Assembly: GCF_008704495.1 (NCBI RefSeq)
Contig: NZ_CP023699.1
Span: 7,998,001 to 8,062,000, forward strand
Direction of reading: 5' to 3'
DNA: 64,000 bases
DNA from: Streptomyces kanamyceticus
GTDB taxonomy: Bacteria > Actinomycetota > Actinomycetes > Streptomycetales > Streptomycetaceae
Below are positions 1 through 8,731 of this stretch, in pieces (position 1 is the stretch's first letter; the number at the start of each line of letters is the position of its first letter). The notes under the pieces were generated by a model. The model was not told the DNA's origin. It saw only the letters and a list, made by a program, of their open reading frames with translations, and searched no databases. A program made the translations under genes and the position numbers.

Positions 1-1152
1 CCCGTCGCGTACGTCTCGCTGCGCTCCACCTACCGCCACGAGGCCGACTCGATCATCGGCTTCCAGATGCTGAACGACCCCACCTACGTCAAGGACGCCC
101 CGACGTTCATGAAGGCGGCGCAGCACATCAGCTACGCCTTCAACTGGTTCTACGCCGACTCGCGCGACATCGCGTACTACAACAGCGGCGCCAACCCCGA
201 GCGTGCCGACAGCGTCGACCCCGCCCTGCCGGTCAAGGCCCAACAGGCGTACGAATGGCAGGACTTCGACCCGGTGGACAACACCTCGGCGCAGACGCCG
301 CCCGCCGAGCACCCGCAGTCCGTCAACCAGGACTACTACATCTCCTGGAACAACAAGCAGGCCAAGGACTTCAACACGGCGGGCTTCGGCATGAGCGCCG
401 TGCACCGCGGCGATCTGCTCGACGGGCGGGTCAAGAAGCTCACCGAGGAGGGCGGCGTCACCCGCGCCGCGCTCACCCGGGCCATGTCGGAGGCGGCCGT
501 CACCGACCTGCGCGGCGAACAGGTGCTGCCCGAGCTGTTGAAGGTGCTGCGCGGTAAGCCCGTCACCGAACCGCAACTCGCCAAGGCCATCGGGCAGTTG
601 GAGGCGTGGCGCAAGGCGGGCGCGCAGCGCAACCAGACGGCGGCGGGCTCCAAGACGTACGCCCACCCCGACGCCGTACGCGTCATGGACGCCTGGTGGC
701 CGCTGCTCATCGAGGCCGAGTTCAAGCCCGGCCTCGGCAAGGACCTCTACGACTCGCTGACCGGGGTGCTGCCCATCGACGAGTCGCCCTCCGCGGGCCA
801 CGGACCCACCGGGGCGCACGCGGGCTCCGCCTTCCAGTCCGGCTGGTGGGGCTATGCCGACAAGGACCTGCGCAAGGTCCTCGGCCAGCCGGTGAAGGGC
901 GAACTCGCCGACGACTACTGCGGGGACGGCAAGCTGGACGCCTGCCGCGACGCCCTGCTCGCCACCCTCACCCAGGCCGTCGCCAAGCCCGCCACCGAGG
1001 TCTACCCCGGTGACGACGCCTGCGAGGCGGGCGACCAGTGGTGCTCGGACGCCGTCATCCACCGGGCGCTCGGCGGCATCACGCACCGGCCGATCCAGTG
1101 GCAGAACCGCCCGACGTACCAGCAGGTCGTCGAGTTCCCCGAGCACCGCTGA
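1..1152 (+). CDS. Penicillin acylase family protein, C-terminal part (5' end outside window)
   Basis: The open frame runs in from base 1 (PVAYVSLRSTYRHEADSI...) and stops with TGA at 1152, leaving 383 codons. The sequence fits the C-terminal half of the beta chain of penicillin/cephalosporin/aculeacin acylases (Ntn hydrolases). Supporting signs are the STYRHE-SIIGFQMLNDP segment, aromatic and Asn-rich stretches such as QDYYISWNNKQAKDF, and a late SGWWGYADKDL segment. These enzymes are normally secreted or periplasmic, self-cleave before a catalytic Ser at the beta-chain N terminus, and hydrolyse amide or acyl-homoserine-lactone bonds. That Ser lies upstream of the window, so activity cannot be judged. 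Several Cys pairs near the C terminus suggest an exported, disulphide-bonded protein. Family assignment is fairly secure; substrate unknown. Confidence 0.8.
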   Translation, partial: PVAYVSLRSTYRHEADSIIGFQMLNDPTYVKDAPTFMKAAQHISYAFNWFYADSRDIAYYNSGANPERADSVDPALPVKAQQAYEWQDFDPVDNTSAQTPPAEHPQSVNQDYYISWNNKQAKDFNTAGFGMSAVHRGDLLDGRVKKLTEEGGVTRAALTRAMSEAAVTDLRGEQVLPELLKVLRGKPVTEPQLAKAIGQLEAWRKAGAQRNQTAAGSKTYAHPDAVRVMDAWWPLLIEAEFKPGLGKDLYDSLTGVLPIDESPSAGHGPTGAHAGSAFQSGWWGYADKDLRKVLGQPVKGELADDYCGDGKLDACRDALLATLTQAVAKPATEVYPGDDACEAGDQWCSDAVIHRALGGITHRPIQWQNRPTYQQVVEFPEHR

Positions 1153-1161
1153 ACAGGCGGT

Positions 1162-2460
1162 TCAGGCCGAGGCGATCCGCCCCGCCGCGAACACGACCCG
1201 CGCCAGCTCCTGGTGGCAGATGTCGCTGTGCGCCCCGGCGGGCGGAGCGCCCCGGCGCACCACCGAGGCCGCGTCCACGCTCACGCACCCCGTGGTGGGC
1301 ACGGTCTGGCCGAGGGTGATGCGCGCGGTGTCGTCCACGGCCTTGATCCCGTCGTAGCCGATGGCGCCCCACCGCTCCCACAGGTCCAGGAAGCTCGTGG
1401 AGTCGCCCGCCAGCTTCGACGCCAGCGGATAGAGCTTGCCGAGCGCGAAGTCGTGCCGCGAGTAGCAGGAGACCAGCGGTCCGTCGATCCGCCGCTGTAC
1501 GCCGTGCAGGGCGCCGCCGCGCGTCCTGTCCTGCGGCAGCCGGTCGGCGAACGCGTAGTGCGAGAAGGCCCCTTCGAGCAGGGTCACCGACTTCACGGCG
1601 CGCACGTCGGCGGGCATCCCGCGCAGGGCGTACGACACGAGCCTGCCGCCGAAGCTGTGCCCGATCAGATGCACCCGGACCGTCGGTACGTCACGGGCGA
1701 GCAGGCCGATCGCCGGGCCGAGGCCCAACTGGCCGATCGCGCCCGCCCGTCGCTTCATCGCGTAGTAGGTGCCCTGCCGCAGCAGCTCGTGCGCGCCGTT
1801 CCACAGCCGTTTGCGCAGCCGCCCGAAGAGCTCGGGCTGCCCGTCGGCGTAGAGCGCGGCCGCGAACACCTCACAGACCTGGACCGCGTCGTCGGTGAGC
1901 ATGGCGGGCTCGCCCGCGCCGGTGTCCTCGCCGAAGTGCCGGGCCGGGTGGGACTCGCGCAGCGAGACCAGATCACGGACGAGCCGCCCGAACTCATACA
2001 TCCGGGAGGGCACTTCGGAGCGTTCGGCGAGCAGCTCGGCGATCCGGTCGAGCTCCGCGTGATGCTCGGGGAAGGCCCGCTCCAGGGCCTGCCGGGTGAC
2101 CTCGTCGAGCACGGGATCACCGGGCGGCGCCCCGGCCGCGGTGGCGGACGGGGGGAAGTCGGGGATGGGCTCGTCGGCGAAGCGGATGGCGGGCCAGAGC
2201 ACGCCGACGTAACCGAGGCGCACCCGCGCCCCTGACATGGCCTGGCAGGGGGCGAAGAAGCGCTCGTACAGGCGCCTCGCGTCCCGCTGCTCGTTGTTCC
2301 AGCCGTGCGCGAAGACCAGCAGATCCGTGACGCGTTCACGTTCCGCGCCGGACAGCAGCTCTTCGCGCTGCGCGGTGTCGACGTCGCCGTCGGCGTCGAA
2401 GGTCAATTCCCAGTAGGGCTCCACGCCGGTATGGTCCTGCGCCCCGGCGCCACTGGCCAT
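1162..2460 (-). CDS. Alpha/beta-hydrolase-like protein (432 aa)
   Basis: A cytosolic-looking protein with no signal peptide. Near residue 265 it has VHLIGHSFGGR, a nucleophile elbow G-H-S-F-G with Ser269 as candidate nucleophile. At about residue 50 an AHGWNNE motif looks like the oxyanion-hole strand of lipase/esterase folds. The central part (110-230) is helical and charged and has no family I recognise. Related actinomycete proteins are sometimes labelled serine-threonine protein kinase, but no kinase motif is present here. Start is the ATG at 2460. It is convergent with the acylase gene, with 9 bp between the stop codons. Substrate unknown; hydrolase fold moderately sure. Confidence 0.7.
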   Translation of the reverse strand: MASGAGAQDHTGVEPYWELTFDADGDVDTAQREELLSGAERERVTDLLVFAHGWNNEQRDARRLYERFFAPCQAMSGARVRLGYVGVLWPAIRFADEPIPDFPPSATAAGAPPGDPVLDEVTRQALERAFPEHHAELDRIAELLAERSEVPSRMYEFGRLVRDLVSLRESHPARHFGEDTGAGEPAMLTDDAVQVCEVFAAALYADGQPELFGRLRKRLWNGAHELLRQGTYYAMKRRAGAIGQLGLGPAIGLLARDVPTVRVHLIGHSFGGRLVSYALRGMPADVRAVKSVTLLEGAFSHYAFADRLPQDRTRGGALHGVQRRIDGPLVSCYSRHDFALGKLYPLASKLAGDSTSFLDLWERWGAIGYDGIKAVDDTARITLGQTVPTTGCVSVDAASVVRRGAPPAGAHSDICHQELARVVFAAGRIASA

Positions 2461-2560
2461 ACACCGCGCACCACCCGACGGCGCGCGACGCGGCGCCGGT
2501 GCCGGTACCCACCCCCGCGGGGACCGGTCCCGGCGCGCGTCACGCGCGGCCGGGTGGGGA

Positions 2561-3148
2561 TCAGACGCCGGACTTGCGCTGCTTCGCGTACCGGTTCACC
2601 GGCGGCAGCCAGCACAGCACGACCGCGACCACCGCCGTGAGCAGCGCGGCCAGGCTCAGCATGGTGACGGAATCCGGTTCGTAGTCACCGAGGATGAGGA
2701 TGTGCGGGAAGAGCGCCACGACGCCCGCGACGGTGAGCAGTACCCGCGACCAGGTGGCGGCGCCGCGGCGCGCGACGAGCCCGAGGACGAGCAGGCACAC
2801 CGCGGTGAACAGGGCGAACCCCGCACGGGCGGTGAGCGTGCCCGCCCGGTCGCTCACCAACTCGTCCCAGATCGGCCCCGACAGGGCCTTGATGTCGGCC
2901 GGGGTCGTCCCCGAGGGGAGTCCGACGACGTCCGGATGGTCCGCGATGACGTCGTTGATGTTCTCCTCGGCCAGGTCCTCGCCGCCCGCGAAGACGAGCA
3001 CCGCCCCGACGGCGGCGGTCGCGGCGGAGGCCAGCGCCGTCCAGAACAGGGCGGTGAGGGTGCCGGGCCGCTTGGCCGCGCGCCGCGTGGGGGGTGCGCC
3101 CGCACCCGGCGGTGCGGTGGGCGCGGGTGCGGCCTGGTAATGGCTCAC
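2561..3148 (-). CDS. Four-helix integral membrane protein of unknown function (195 aa)
   Basis: Start is the GTG at 3148, with AAGGAG about 10 nt upstream; an in-frame extension to 3223 has no ribosome site. The protein opens with a Pro/Ala-rich, positively charged cytosolic tail (residues 1-35). It has about four hydrophobic helices: ALFWTALASAATAAVGAVLV, FALFTAVCLLVLGLVA, VLLTVAGVVALFPHILIL and LAALLTAVVAVVLCWLP. Between helices 1 and 2 is an acidic extracytoplasmic loop (EDLAEENINDVIADHPDVV). The tail ends NRYAKQRKSGV. No enzyme motif is visible and I do not recognise a characterised family. It is divergent from the LysR gene. Confidence 0.75.
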   Translation of the reverse strand: MSHYQAAPAPTAPPGAGAPPTRRAAKRPGTLTALFWTALASAATAAVGAVLVFAGGEDLAEENINDVIADHPDVVGLPSGTTPADIKALSGPIWDELVSDRAGTLTARAGFALFTAVCLLVLGLVARRGAATWSRVLLTVAGVVALFPHILILGDYEPDSVTMLSLAALLTAVVAVVLCWLPPVNRYAKQRKSGV

Positions 3149-3341
3149 GAGCGTAACTCTCCTTGCAGAGATGAATGATCGGGTGGGATTGGCTCGACCA
3201 TTCCACGGGTACGGGGAACGCATCCAGCATTTTCTGGAAGAAATCCCCAGATAGTTTCCGCTGAACTCCGGATCAGTTTCCCGCTGTGGTTATGCTGCAA
3301 TGCCGTAAATCCAGAGGGAGTCGGAGAGCGAGAACTCGCAC

Positions 3342-4361
3342 ATGGCATTATCAGGGCCCCAGCAGTACCCCACGGATCTCCTTGACACCACGATGGACCA
3401 GTTGCGCACCCTGCTCGCGGTCCGCGAGAGCGGCACCGCACTGGCCGCGGCCCGGCTGCTCGGCCGCGAGCAGTCCAGCGTGCAGAAGCAACTGGACACG
3501 ATGAACCGCACGTTCGGGACGCTGTGCGGCGAGGCGCTCGTCCTCAAGCGGGGCCGCGGCAAGGACGTCCAGTTCACCCCCACCGGCGAGGCCCTCGTCG
3601 AGCTGGCCAGGCGCACCCTGGACCAGTGGACGGAGGGCATCCACGACGCCAGACGCAGACTCGGCAGAACCCTCTCCGTGGGCTCGACCCGCTACACGCT
3701 CGGGTTCCTCCTGGACGCGGTGGAGCGGGTGAGCGAGGCGTACGAACGCCGTGGCGTCGACCTGAAGGTCACCCATGTGCGTACCGGCGACCTCTTCGCC
3801 AAACTGCAGGCCAAAGAGCTCGACCTGGTCTGCGGCAGCATCGTGGTGACCCAGGGCCAAGAGGCCGAACTCGACCCCTACGAGATCGTCGAGTGGCGCC
3901 GCAGCGGACTCTCGCTGCTCACCAACCTGCCCGTGGAGAAGCTGCCCGGCCCCTCCGTCACCGCGGCCGAGCTGACGCGGCTGCCGCTCGTGGTCTCGGC
4001 GGGCGGCCTCATCGCCCGCTTCCTCACCGCCTGGTACGGCCCCGACTACCGCAAGGAGCTGGCCGTGGCCGCGGAGATAGAGGCCGCGCACTACGGCTTC
4101 GAGCTGCTGCGCTCGGGCGTGGTCAGCGGCGCGATGCTGGTGACGCGGGGCATCGGGCAGGCCGCGGAGAACGGCAGCCTGCCGGAGGCGGGCGGGCTGC
4201 GGCGCCTGGACATCGTCGGGGACGTCGGGCCGCGGACGGAGGTGCTCGTCGGGGTGTTCACGCGCCGCGGCGACCGCGCCTCGTGCGGTCCAGGGCATCC
4301 GCTGAATCTCTTGTGGGACGCGCTGTCGAAGGAGAACGAACGCTGGTGGCTCAGCCGCTGA
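3342..4361 (+). CDS. LysR-type transcriptional regulator with a TTA codon
   Basis: The N-terminal winged HTH spans roughly residues 15-80 (MDQLRTLLAVRESGTALAAA then LLGREQSSVQKQLD). A LysR substrate-binding domain follows to the end (339 aa). Start chosen is the ATG at 3342; the third codon is TTA (bases 3348-3350), the only in-frame TTA I found in the window, so translation may depend on the bldA tRNA. An alternative start at ATG 3393 would remove it. Upstream, TCCAG-N6-CTGGA (3223-3238) is a dyad that could be an autoregulatory LysR site. The gene converges on an MFS transporter; whether it controls that gene or the divergent membrane protein is not shown by sequence. Confidence 0.85.
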   Translation: MALSGPQQYPTDLLDTTMDQLRTLLAVRESGTALAAARLLGREQSSVQKQLDTMNRTFGTLCGEALVLKRGRGKDVQFTPTGEALVELARRTLDQWTEGIHDARRRLGRTLSVGSTRYTLGFLLDAVERVSEAYERRGVDLKVTHVRTGDLFAKLQAKELDLVCGSIVVTQGQEAELDPYEIVEWRRSGLSLLTNLPVEKLPGPSVTAAELTRLPLVVSAGGLIARFLTAWYGPDYRKELAVAAEIEAAHYGFELLRSGVVSGAMLVTRGIGQAAENGSLPEAGGLRRLDIVGDVGPRTEVLVGVFTRRGDRASCGPGHPLNLLWDALSKENERWWLSR

Positions 4362-4402
4362 ATTCGGACATCAATAGTGGTCTAGACGTGTGGAGAATAT
4401 CC

Positions 4403-4449
4403 GCGCGGCACACAATGCCGCGCACAATGCGGCGTACACCGCATTGTGC
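4403..4449. terminator. Overlapping hairpins between convergent LysR and MFS genes
   Basis: Two nested dyads fill the 103-bp gap: an 8-bp stem (4403-4410 with 4416-4423, loop CACAA) and an 11-bp perfect stem (4422-4432 with 4439-4449, loop CGTACA). The stems share bases 4422-4423, so only one can form fully. CACAATGC recurs in both. A bidirectional terminator is the simplest reading. Confidence 0.6.
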
Positions 4450-4464
4450 GAATTCGGGGGAGAT

Positions 4465-5808
4465 TCAGTCGAGTTCCCGCTCCCGCGTCTCCGGCAGCGC
4501 GAGCACGCACACCAGCGATACGAGGGCCATGGCGCTCACGTACCAGCCCACCGAAGAGGAGCCGAACGCGGACTGCAGCCGGGTCGCCACCAGCGGGGAG
4601 ACCGCGCCGCCGAGCACGCCGCCCAGGTTGTACGCGAGCGAGGCACCCGAGTAGCGCACGTTCGTGGAAAACAGCTCCGGAAGGTACGCGCCCATCGGGC
4701 CGTAGACCACGCCCATGCAGAACAGCGCGCCGCCGAGCGCGAGGGCGATCAGCACCGGCTGTTCGGTGTCCAGGAGCGGGAAGAGGACCAGGCCCCAGAC
4801 CACCGCGAGCCCCGCGCCCGCGAGGACGAGCCTGCGCCGTCCCGCCCCGTCCGAGCGGGTCGCGGCGAGCCAGGTGCCGGCCGCGAGGAAGAGGCAGGCC
4901 ACCAGGGAGAGGCCGAGCATGGTGTTGCGTGAGACGTGCAGGGTGCCGGTCGCGTACGCCAGGCAGTACGTCGTGGCGGTGTAGAAGAGGCCGTACGCGA
5001 CGACCATCCCGCCCGCGCCGAGCAGGAGTTCGCGCGGGTGGCGGCGGAGCACGTCGAGCGCGGGGACCTTGCTGGCCTCCCGCGCCTCCATGACCTTGGC
5101 GAAGACCGGCGTCTCGCTGATCCTGAGGCGCACGAAGAGCCCCACGCCGACGAGCAGGAACGAGAGCAGGAAGGGCACGCGCCAGCCCCACGAGTGGAAC
5201 GCGTCGTCGGAGAGCGCGGACGAGAGCAGCCAGAAGACGCCGGTCGCCGCGAAGAAGCCGACGGACGGGCCGAGTTGGGGGAAGGCGGCGTACAGGCCGC
5301 GCTTCTTCTTCGGCGCGTGCTCCACCGCGAGCAGCGCGGCGCCGCCCCACTCGCCGCCCAGCCCGATGCCCTGGAGGAAGCGGAGCAGGATCAGCAGGAC
5401 CGGCGCCCAGATGCCCAACGTGTCGTATCCGGGCAGGAGTCCGACGAGCGCGGTGGACAGGCCCATCAGGAGAAGTGAGGCCACCAGGACCGATTTGCGG
5501 CCCACCCGGTCCCCGAAGTGGCCGAAGATCACCGAGCCGATGGGCCGGGCCGCGAACGCCACCGCGTAGGTGGAGAACGAGGCGAGGGTGGCGTTGACCG
5601 GGTCGAGGGTCGGGAAGAACGCGTCGTTGAGGACGAGCGCGGCCGCCGTGCCGTAGATGTAGAAGTCGTAGAACTCGATGGCCGTCCCGATGAAGGAGGC
5701 CACGGCCACCCTGCGCAGGCTCTCCCGGTTCGATCCTGTCGGCTCGTTCTCGCCCTGGACCTGCTGATTCGCTGTTTCTGCCGCTGTCTCTCTCGCTTCA
5801 CTTCGCAC
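4465..5808 (-). CDS. MFS transporter, metabolite:H+ symporter (MHS) type
   Basis: A 12-helix major facilitator. MHS hallmarks are the first segment ASFIGTAIEFYDFYIYGTAAAL, the loop 2-3 signature GHFGDRVGRKSVLVAS, LLRFLQGIGLGGEWGGAALL, and the mid-loop RLRISETPVFAKV before the second six-helix bundle. Members such as ShiA, ProP and KgtP move shikimate, osmolytes or dicarboxylates with protons; the substrate here cannot be read. Start GTG 5808 is preferred because GAGAG sits 8 nt upstream; GTG 5817 is in frame but has no spaced ribosome site. The C terminus ends LPETREREL, typical of the family. Convergent with the LysR gene. Confidence 0.88.
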   Translation of the reverse strand: MRSEARETAAETANQQVQGENEPTGSNRESLRRVAVASFIGTAIEFYDFYIYGTAAALVLNDAFFPTLDPVNATLASFSTYAVAFAARPIGSVIFGHFGDRVGRKSVLVASLLLMGLSTALVGLLPGYDTLGIWAPVLLILLRFLQGIGLGGEWGGAALLAVEHAPKKKRGLYAAFPQLGPSVGFFAATGVFWLLSSALSDDAFHSWGWRVPFLLSFLLVGVGLFVRLRISETPVFAKVMEAREASKVPALDVLRRHPRELLLGAGGMVVAYGLFYTATTYCLAYATGTLHVSRNTMLGLSLVACLFLAAGTWLAATRSDGAGRRRLVLAGAGLAVVWGLVLFPLLDTEQPVLIALALGGALFCMGVVYGPMGAYLPELFSTNVRYSGASLAYNLGGVLGGAVSPLVATRLQSAFGSSSVGWYVSAMALVSLVCVLALPETRERELD

Positions 5809-5867
5809 GAGCGGCACTCTCGTGGTGGATGTAGGGGGCAGTCAATACTTGATACGGCTGGTCTCGG

Positions 5868-7193
5868 TCACTGAGACTGCCGGTGGGCCGCCGTGACCTC
5901 GTGCAGATGGATCAGGATGTCGTGCGAAGGGGCGAGCCGGATCTTGTACGGGCCGTCGGGCCACCCCGAGCCGATGCTGCGGGTCGTGCGCGCCATGCTC
6001 AGCCACTTCCTGGTGGGAGCGGGCAGGGTGCGCAGGTCCACGAAGTAGTCGTCGTGGCGCACCTTGTCCAGCGTGTGCTCGTTCATGCCGCGCGTCGCCG
6101 GGCCGACCGAACGGGGCTTCCACACCTCGGAGTCCGGGCCCTGCGCCATGAAGCCACCCCGGTCGAAGGTGAATCCGATGCTCGCGTACCGCTTGCCGAT
6201 GCTGTCGCGCAGGAAGGCGCCCTGCATCTTCGGGTAGCGCGGGTCGTAGGACTCGTACGCGACGTGCGCGTTGTGGGCGGAGAGGAGTACCTTGCCGCCG
6301 TGGTACCGCTGCCACCACGCCGTATTCTCCGCCATGATCCGGTCGCGGTAGAGCATCGCGTCGCGCTGTCCGTCGGCCGTGTCGAGCGGGAAGGCGTACA
6401 TGTCCGCGGTCTGCGCGACGGACAGGGCGTGGTGCAGGGCCAGTTCGTAGGCCTTGGCGCCGCCCGCGGGCCGTCGTTCCTTCAGCAGGTCGTACGCCGC
6501 CCAGGCCTTCTTCGTCAGCGCTTTGCGCTCGGCGAGCGGCAGTCCCATGTAGGTGTCGCCATCGGTCAGGCGGCGCAGCGGCGCGTACGAGTCGTCGATC
6601 GCGGGCCGCAGGTCCGGCTCGTGGGCCCGCACGTAGTCGCGCACCCCGTCGAACAACTCGACGCCCTGCTCGGGGTAGTTGAGGTCGTTGCCCATGAAGC
6701 GCAGCTCGCGCGCCGGGTGCTTGTCGTTGTACGCGCGCATCCAGGTGAGCAGATGGACGTACTCCTCGGTGTCCCACGGCGTCTTCGCCAGCTCGCGGTG
6801 GACGAGCTCGCGCACGTCACCCTTGCCGCCCCGCACGTAGGCGTCGAGGCGCAGTCCGGTCGTCCAGCTCATCTCCTGGGTGAAGGTGGTGAACCCCTTC
6901 TCCTTCACGAGATGGCGGAACACCCGCTCCTTCATGGTGAAGAACTCGTGCGAACCGTGGGTCGCCTCGCCCAGGCCCACCACCGACGCGCCGCCCACCA
7001 TCCGGCCGAGCGCCCGCAGGTCCGCACTGCTCCCGCCCGGCGCTGTGGACCGCAGCGGGTGGGCCGCGCGCTCGATCGCCGCGACCGGATCGGCGGGCCG
7101 GGGCGCCGCTCCCGCGCTCTGCGGCGCGACCAGCGCCCCCGCTCCGGCCGCGACCAGCAGCAGTGGCACCACTCGGCGCGTCACCCGTGTCAT
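5868..7193 (-). CDS. Secreted erythromycin esterase family protein (441 aa)
   Basis: The signal peptide is clear (MTRVTRRVVPLLLVAAGAGA, cleavage probably after SAGAA), so the product is exported. The family signature VVGLGEATHGSHEFFTMK lies at residues 71-88 with E76, H79, H82 and E83, the candidate catalytic/metal-like residues of EreA/EreB-type esterases. A second conserved motif, LLSAHNAHVAYES, lies near residue 310. Start ATG 7193 has GAGGAGG about 5 nt upstream. EreA/B hydrolyse the macrolide lactone inside the cell. A secreted, signal-bearing relative in an actinomycete more likely has another substrate, so I do not call it a resistance gene. It lies 128 bp downstream of the NamZ-like gene on the same strand, but a terminator separates them. 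Confidence 0.82.
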   Translation of the reverse strand: MTRVTRRVVPLLLVAAGAGALVAPQSAGAAPRPADPVAAIERAAHPLRSTAPGGSSADLRALGRMVGGASVVGLGEATHGSHEFFTMKERVFRHLVKEKGFTTFTQEMSWTTGLRLDAYVRGGKGDVRELVHRELAKTPWDTEEYVHLLTWMRAYNDKHPARELRFMGNDLNYPEQGVELFDGVRDYVRAHEPDLRPAIDDSYAPLRRLTDGDTYMGLPLAERKALTKKAWAAYDLLKERRPAGGAKAYELALHHALSVAQTADMYAFPLDTADGQRDAMLYRDRIMAENTAWWQRYHGGKVLLSAHNAHVAYESYDPRYPKMQGAFLRDSIGKRYASIGFTFDRGGFMAQGPDSEVWKPRSVGPATRGMNEHTLDKVRHDDYFVDLRTLPAPTRKWLSMARTTRSIGSGWPDGPYKIRLAPSHDILIHLHEVTAAHRQSQ

Positions 7194-7291
7194 GTCGTCC
7201 TCCTCGTCCCGCCCGCGTGGACTCCCGCGCGGTGAACCGGAGATCACGGTCTCGTGCGGGCGGGCGCGGTGCCATGGAGCGGGCACCCCGA

Positions 7292-7319
7292 CCCGTGGTG
7301 GGGTCTGCCCCACCACGGG
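7292..7319 (-). terminator. Terminator after the NamZ-like gene
   Basis: A perfect 12-bp stem (7292-7303 with 7308-7319, loop TCTG) starts 2 nt beyond the stop codon of the gene read from the minus strand. There is no U-run, usual for Streptomyces. It implies separate transcription of the downstream esterase-like gene. Confidence 0.65.
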
Positions 7320-7321
7320 CC

Positions 7322-8572
7322 TCAGGAGTAGCGCAGATACCGGCGGCGCACCGCGCGGAAGCGGGCGAGATCGTCCTGCCAGGCGCCCACCACCTCGTCC
7401 GTCCCCGCGCCCGCGTCGATCATCGTGCGCACCCGGGCCGATCCGGTGAGCTTGTCGATCCAGTGGTCGGAGCGCCAGGCGAAGCCGCTCCACACCTTCT
7501 TCGCCGTGACCAGGAGCGCGATGCCGGTGCGCACCGGGTCGTACGACTCCCTTTCGTGCACGTGGAGTTGGACGCCGCCGATGGTCCTTCCCCGGAACTT
7601 GTCGAAGGTGGGGGCGAAGTACGCCTCCCTGAAGTGCACGCCCGGCAGGCCGATCCTGTCGAGGGCCGCCGCCCACGCGCGGTCGATGCCGTCGGCGCCG
7701 AGCAGTTCGAAGGGGCGGGTCGTGCCGCGGCCCTCGGAGAGGTTCGTGCCCTCGAACAGGCAGGTGCCGCCGTAGGCCAGGGCGGTGTCGGGCGTCGGCA
7801 TGTTCGGGCTCGGCGGGACCCACGGCAGCCCCGACGCGTCGTGGAAGTCGGTGCGCCGCCAGCCCGCCATCAGGACCGACGTCAGCTCGGCGGGCCGCTT
7901 CAGGAACTCCCCGTTGAACAGCCCCGCCAGCTCCGCGACCGTCATGCCGTGCGTCTGCGCGATCGGCGCACGGCCCACGAAGCTCGCGTACCGAGGCTGC
8001 AGGACGGGTCCGTACGCCTCGCGGCCCGTCACCGGATTGGGCCGGTCGAGCACCACCAGGCGCTTGCCCGCGAGGCGCGCGGCCACCATGCAGTCGTAGA
8101 GCGTCCAGATGTACGTGTAGAAGCGGGCGCCCACGTCCTGGATGTCGAAGACGAGGGTCTCGGCGCGAGACGCGGTGAAGACGTCGGCCAGGGCCTCGCC
8201 GCTCTTTTGGTACGTGTCGAACACGGGCAGCCCTGTGGCCGGATCGTCGTACCTGCCCTGGGAGCCGCCCGCCTGCTCGGTGCCGCGGAAGCCGTGCTCG
8301 GGGCCGAACACCGCGACCAGCTCCACCCGCTCGTCGGCGTGCATCACGTCCACGACGTGCCGCACGTCGCGGGTCACGCCGGTCGGGTTGGTGATGACGC
8401 CGACCCGCTGTCCTTCGAGGAGCCGGTAGCCGTCGGCGGCGAGGCGCTCGAATCCGGTGCGCAGCCGGGGGCCCGGTCCAGGCCCGGTGCGCGGGGTGGC
8501 GGCGGCCGGGGCCGCGGGCGTCATGGCGGTTCCCGCGGTGGCGGCGAGCAGTCCGCGTCGGGAGAGGTTCAT
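7322..8572 (-). CDS. NamZ-like exo-beta-N-acetylmuramidase (DUF1343), exported
   Basis: A 416-residue protein with a Tat-like leader MNLSRRGLLAATAGTAM followed by a small Ala/Pro-rich stretch, so probably exported and folded before export. The body matches DUF1343: VGVITNPTGVTRDVRHVVDV, VAVFGPEHGFRGTEQAG, VFDIQDVGARFYTYIWTL, VLDRPNPVTG, and PSPNMPTPDTALAYGGTCL-FEGTNLSEGRGTTRPFE. The characterised Bacillus member NamZ removes MurNAc from the non-reducing end of peptidoglycan fragments. By family, this one may act in cell-wall turnover. Start ATG 8572 fixes the leader in frame. It is followed by a hairpin terminator and a secreted erythromycin-esterase-like protein. Confidence 0.85.
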   Translation of the reverse strand: MNLSRRGLLAATAGTAMTPAAPAAATPRTGPGPGPRLRTGFERLAADGYRLLEGQRVGVITNPTGVTRDVRHVVDVMHADERVELVAVFGPEHGFRGTEQAGGSQGRYDDPATGLPVFDTYQKSGEALADVFTASRAETLVFDIQDVGARFYTYIWTLYDCMVAARLAGKRLVVLDRPNPVTGREAYGPVLQPRYASFVGRAPIAQTHGMTVAELAGLFNGEFLKRPAELTSVLMAGWRRTDFHDASGLPWVPPSPNMPTPDTALAYGGTCLFEGTNLSEGRGTTRPFELLGADGIDRAWAAALDRIGLPGVHFREAYFAPTFDKFRGRTIGGVQLHVHERESYDPVRTGIALLVTAKKVWSGFAWRSDHWIDKLTGSARVRTMIDAGAGTDEVVGAWQDDLARFRAVRRRYLRYS

Positions 8573-8640
8573 GGGCCCGCACGCTAGTGGCCGCGGGGGC
8601 GCCGGGGAACGAACCCGGCCCGTGCGCCCCCCTTTCGCCA

Positions 8641-8656
8641 CGACATACCGACTGGT
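8641..8656. promoter_or_regulatory. Operator copy 1 of the acyl-CoA module (CGACATACCGACTGGT)
   Basis: These 16 bases recur exactly, reverse complemented, at 14241-14256 before the opposite-strand operon of the same module. The core ACCGAC-N2-GTTAGT (8647-8660) is a partial dyad; the second copy has a perfect CCGAC-N2-GTCGG dyad. It sits 76-91 bp upstream of the SDR start. Likely target of the TetR encoded at 11188; inferred from repetition and context. Confidence 0.6.
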
Positions 8657-8731
8657 TAGTCTGCCAGCGATACCGAGCAATGCCGAGGCGCCGGGGGAGC
8701 CTGCCGAGCCGCAGGTCGAAGGAGAACGATC

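Noticed and set aside
7194..8582. 904-residue minus-strand frame extending the erythromycin-esterase-like protein upstream
   Set aside because: The extension is an out-of-frame reading of the NamZ-like gene; the true gene starts at ATG 7193 with a ribosome site and a signal peptide.
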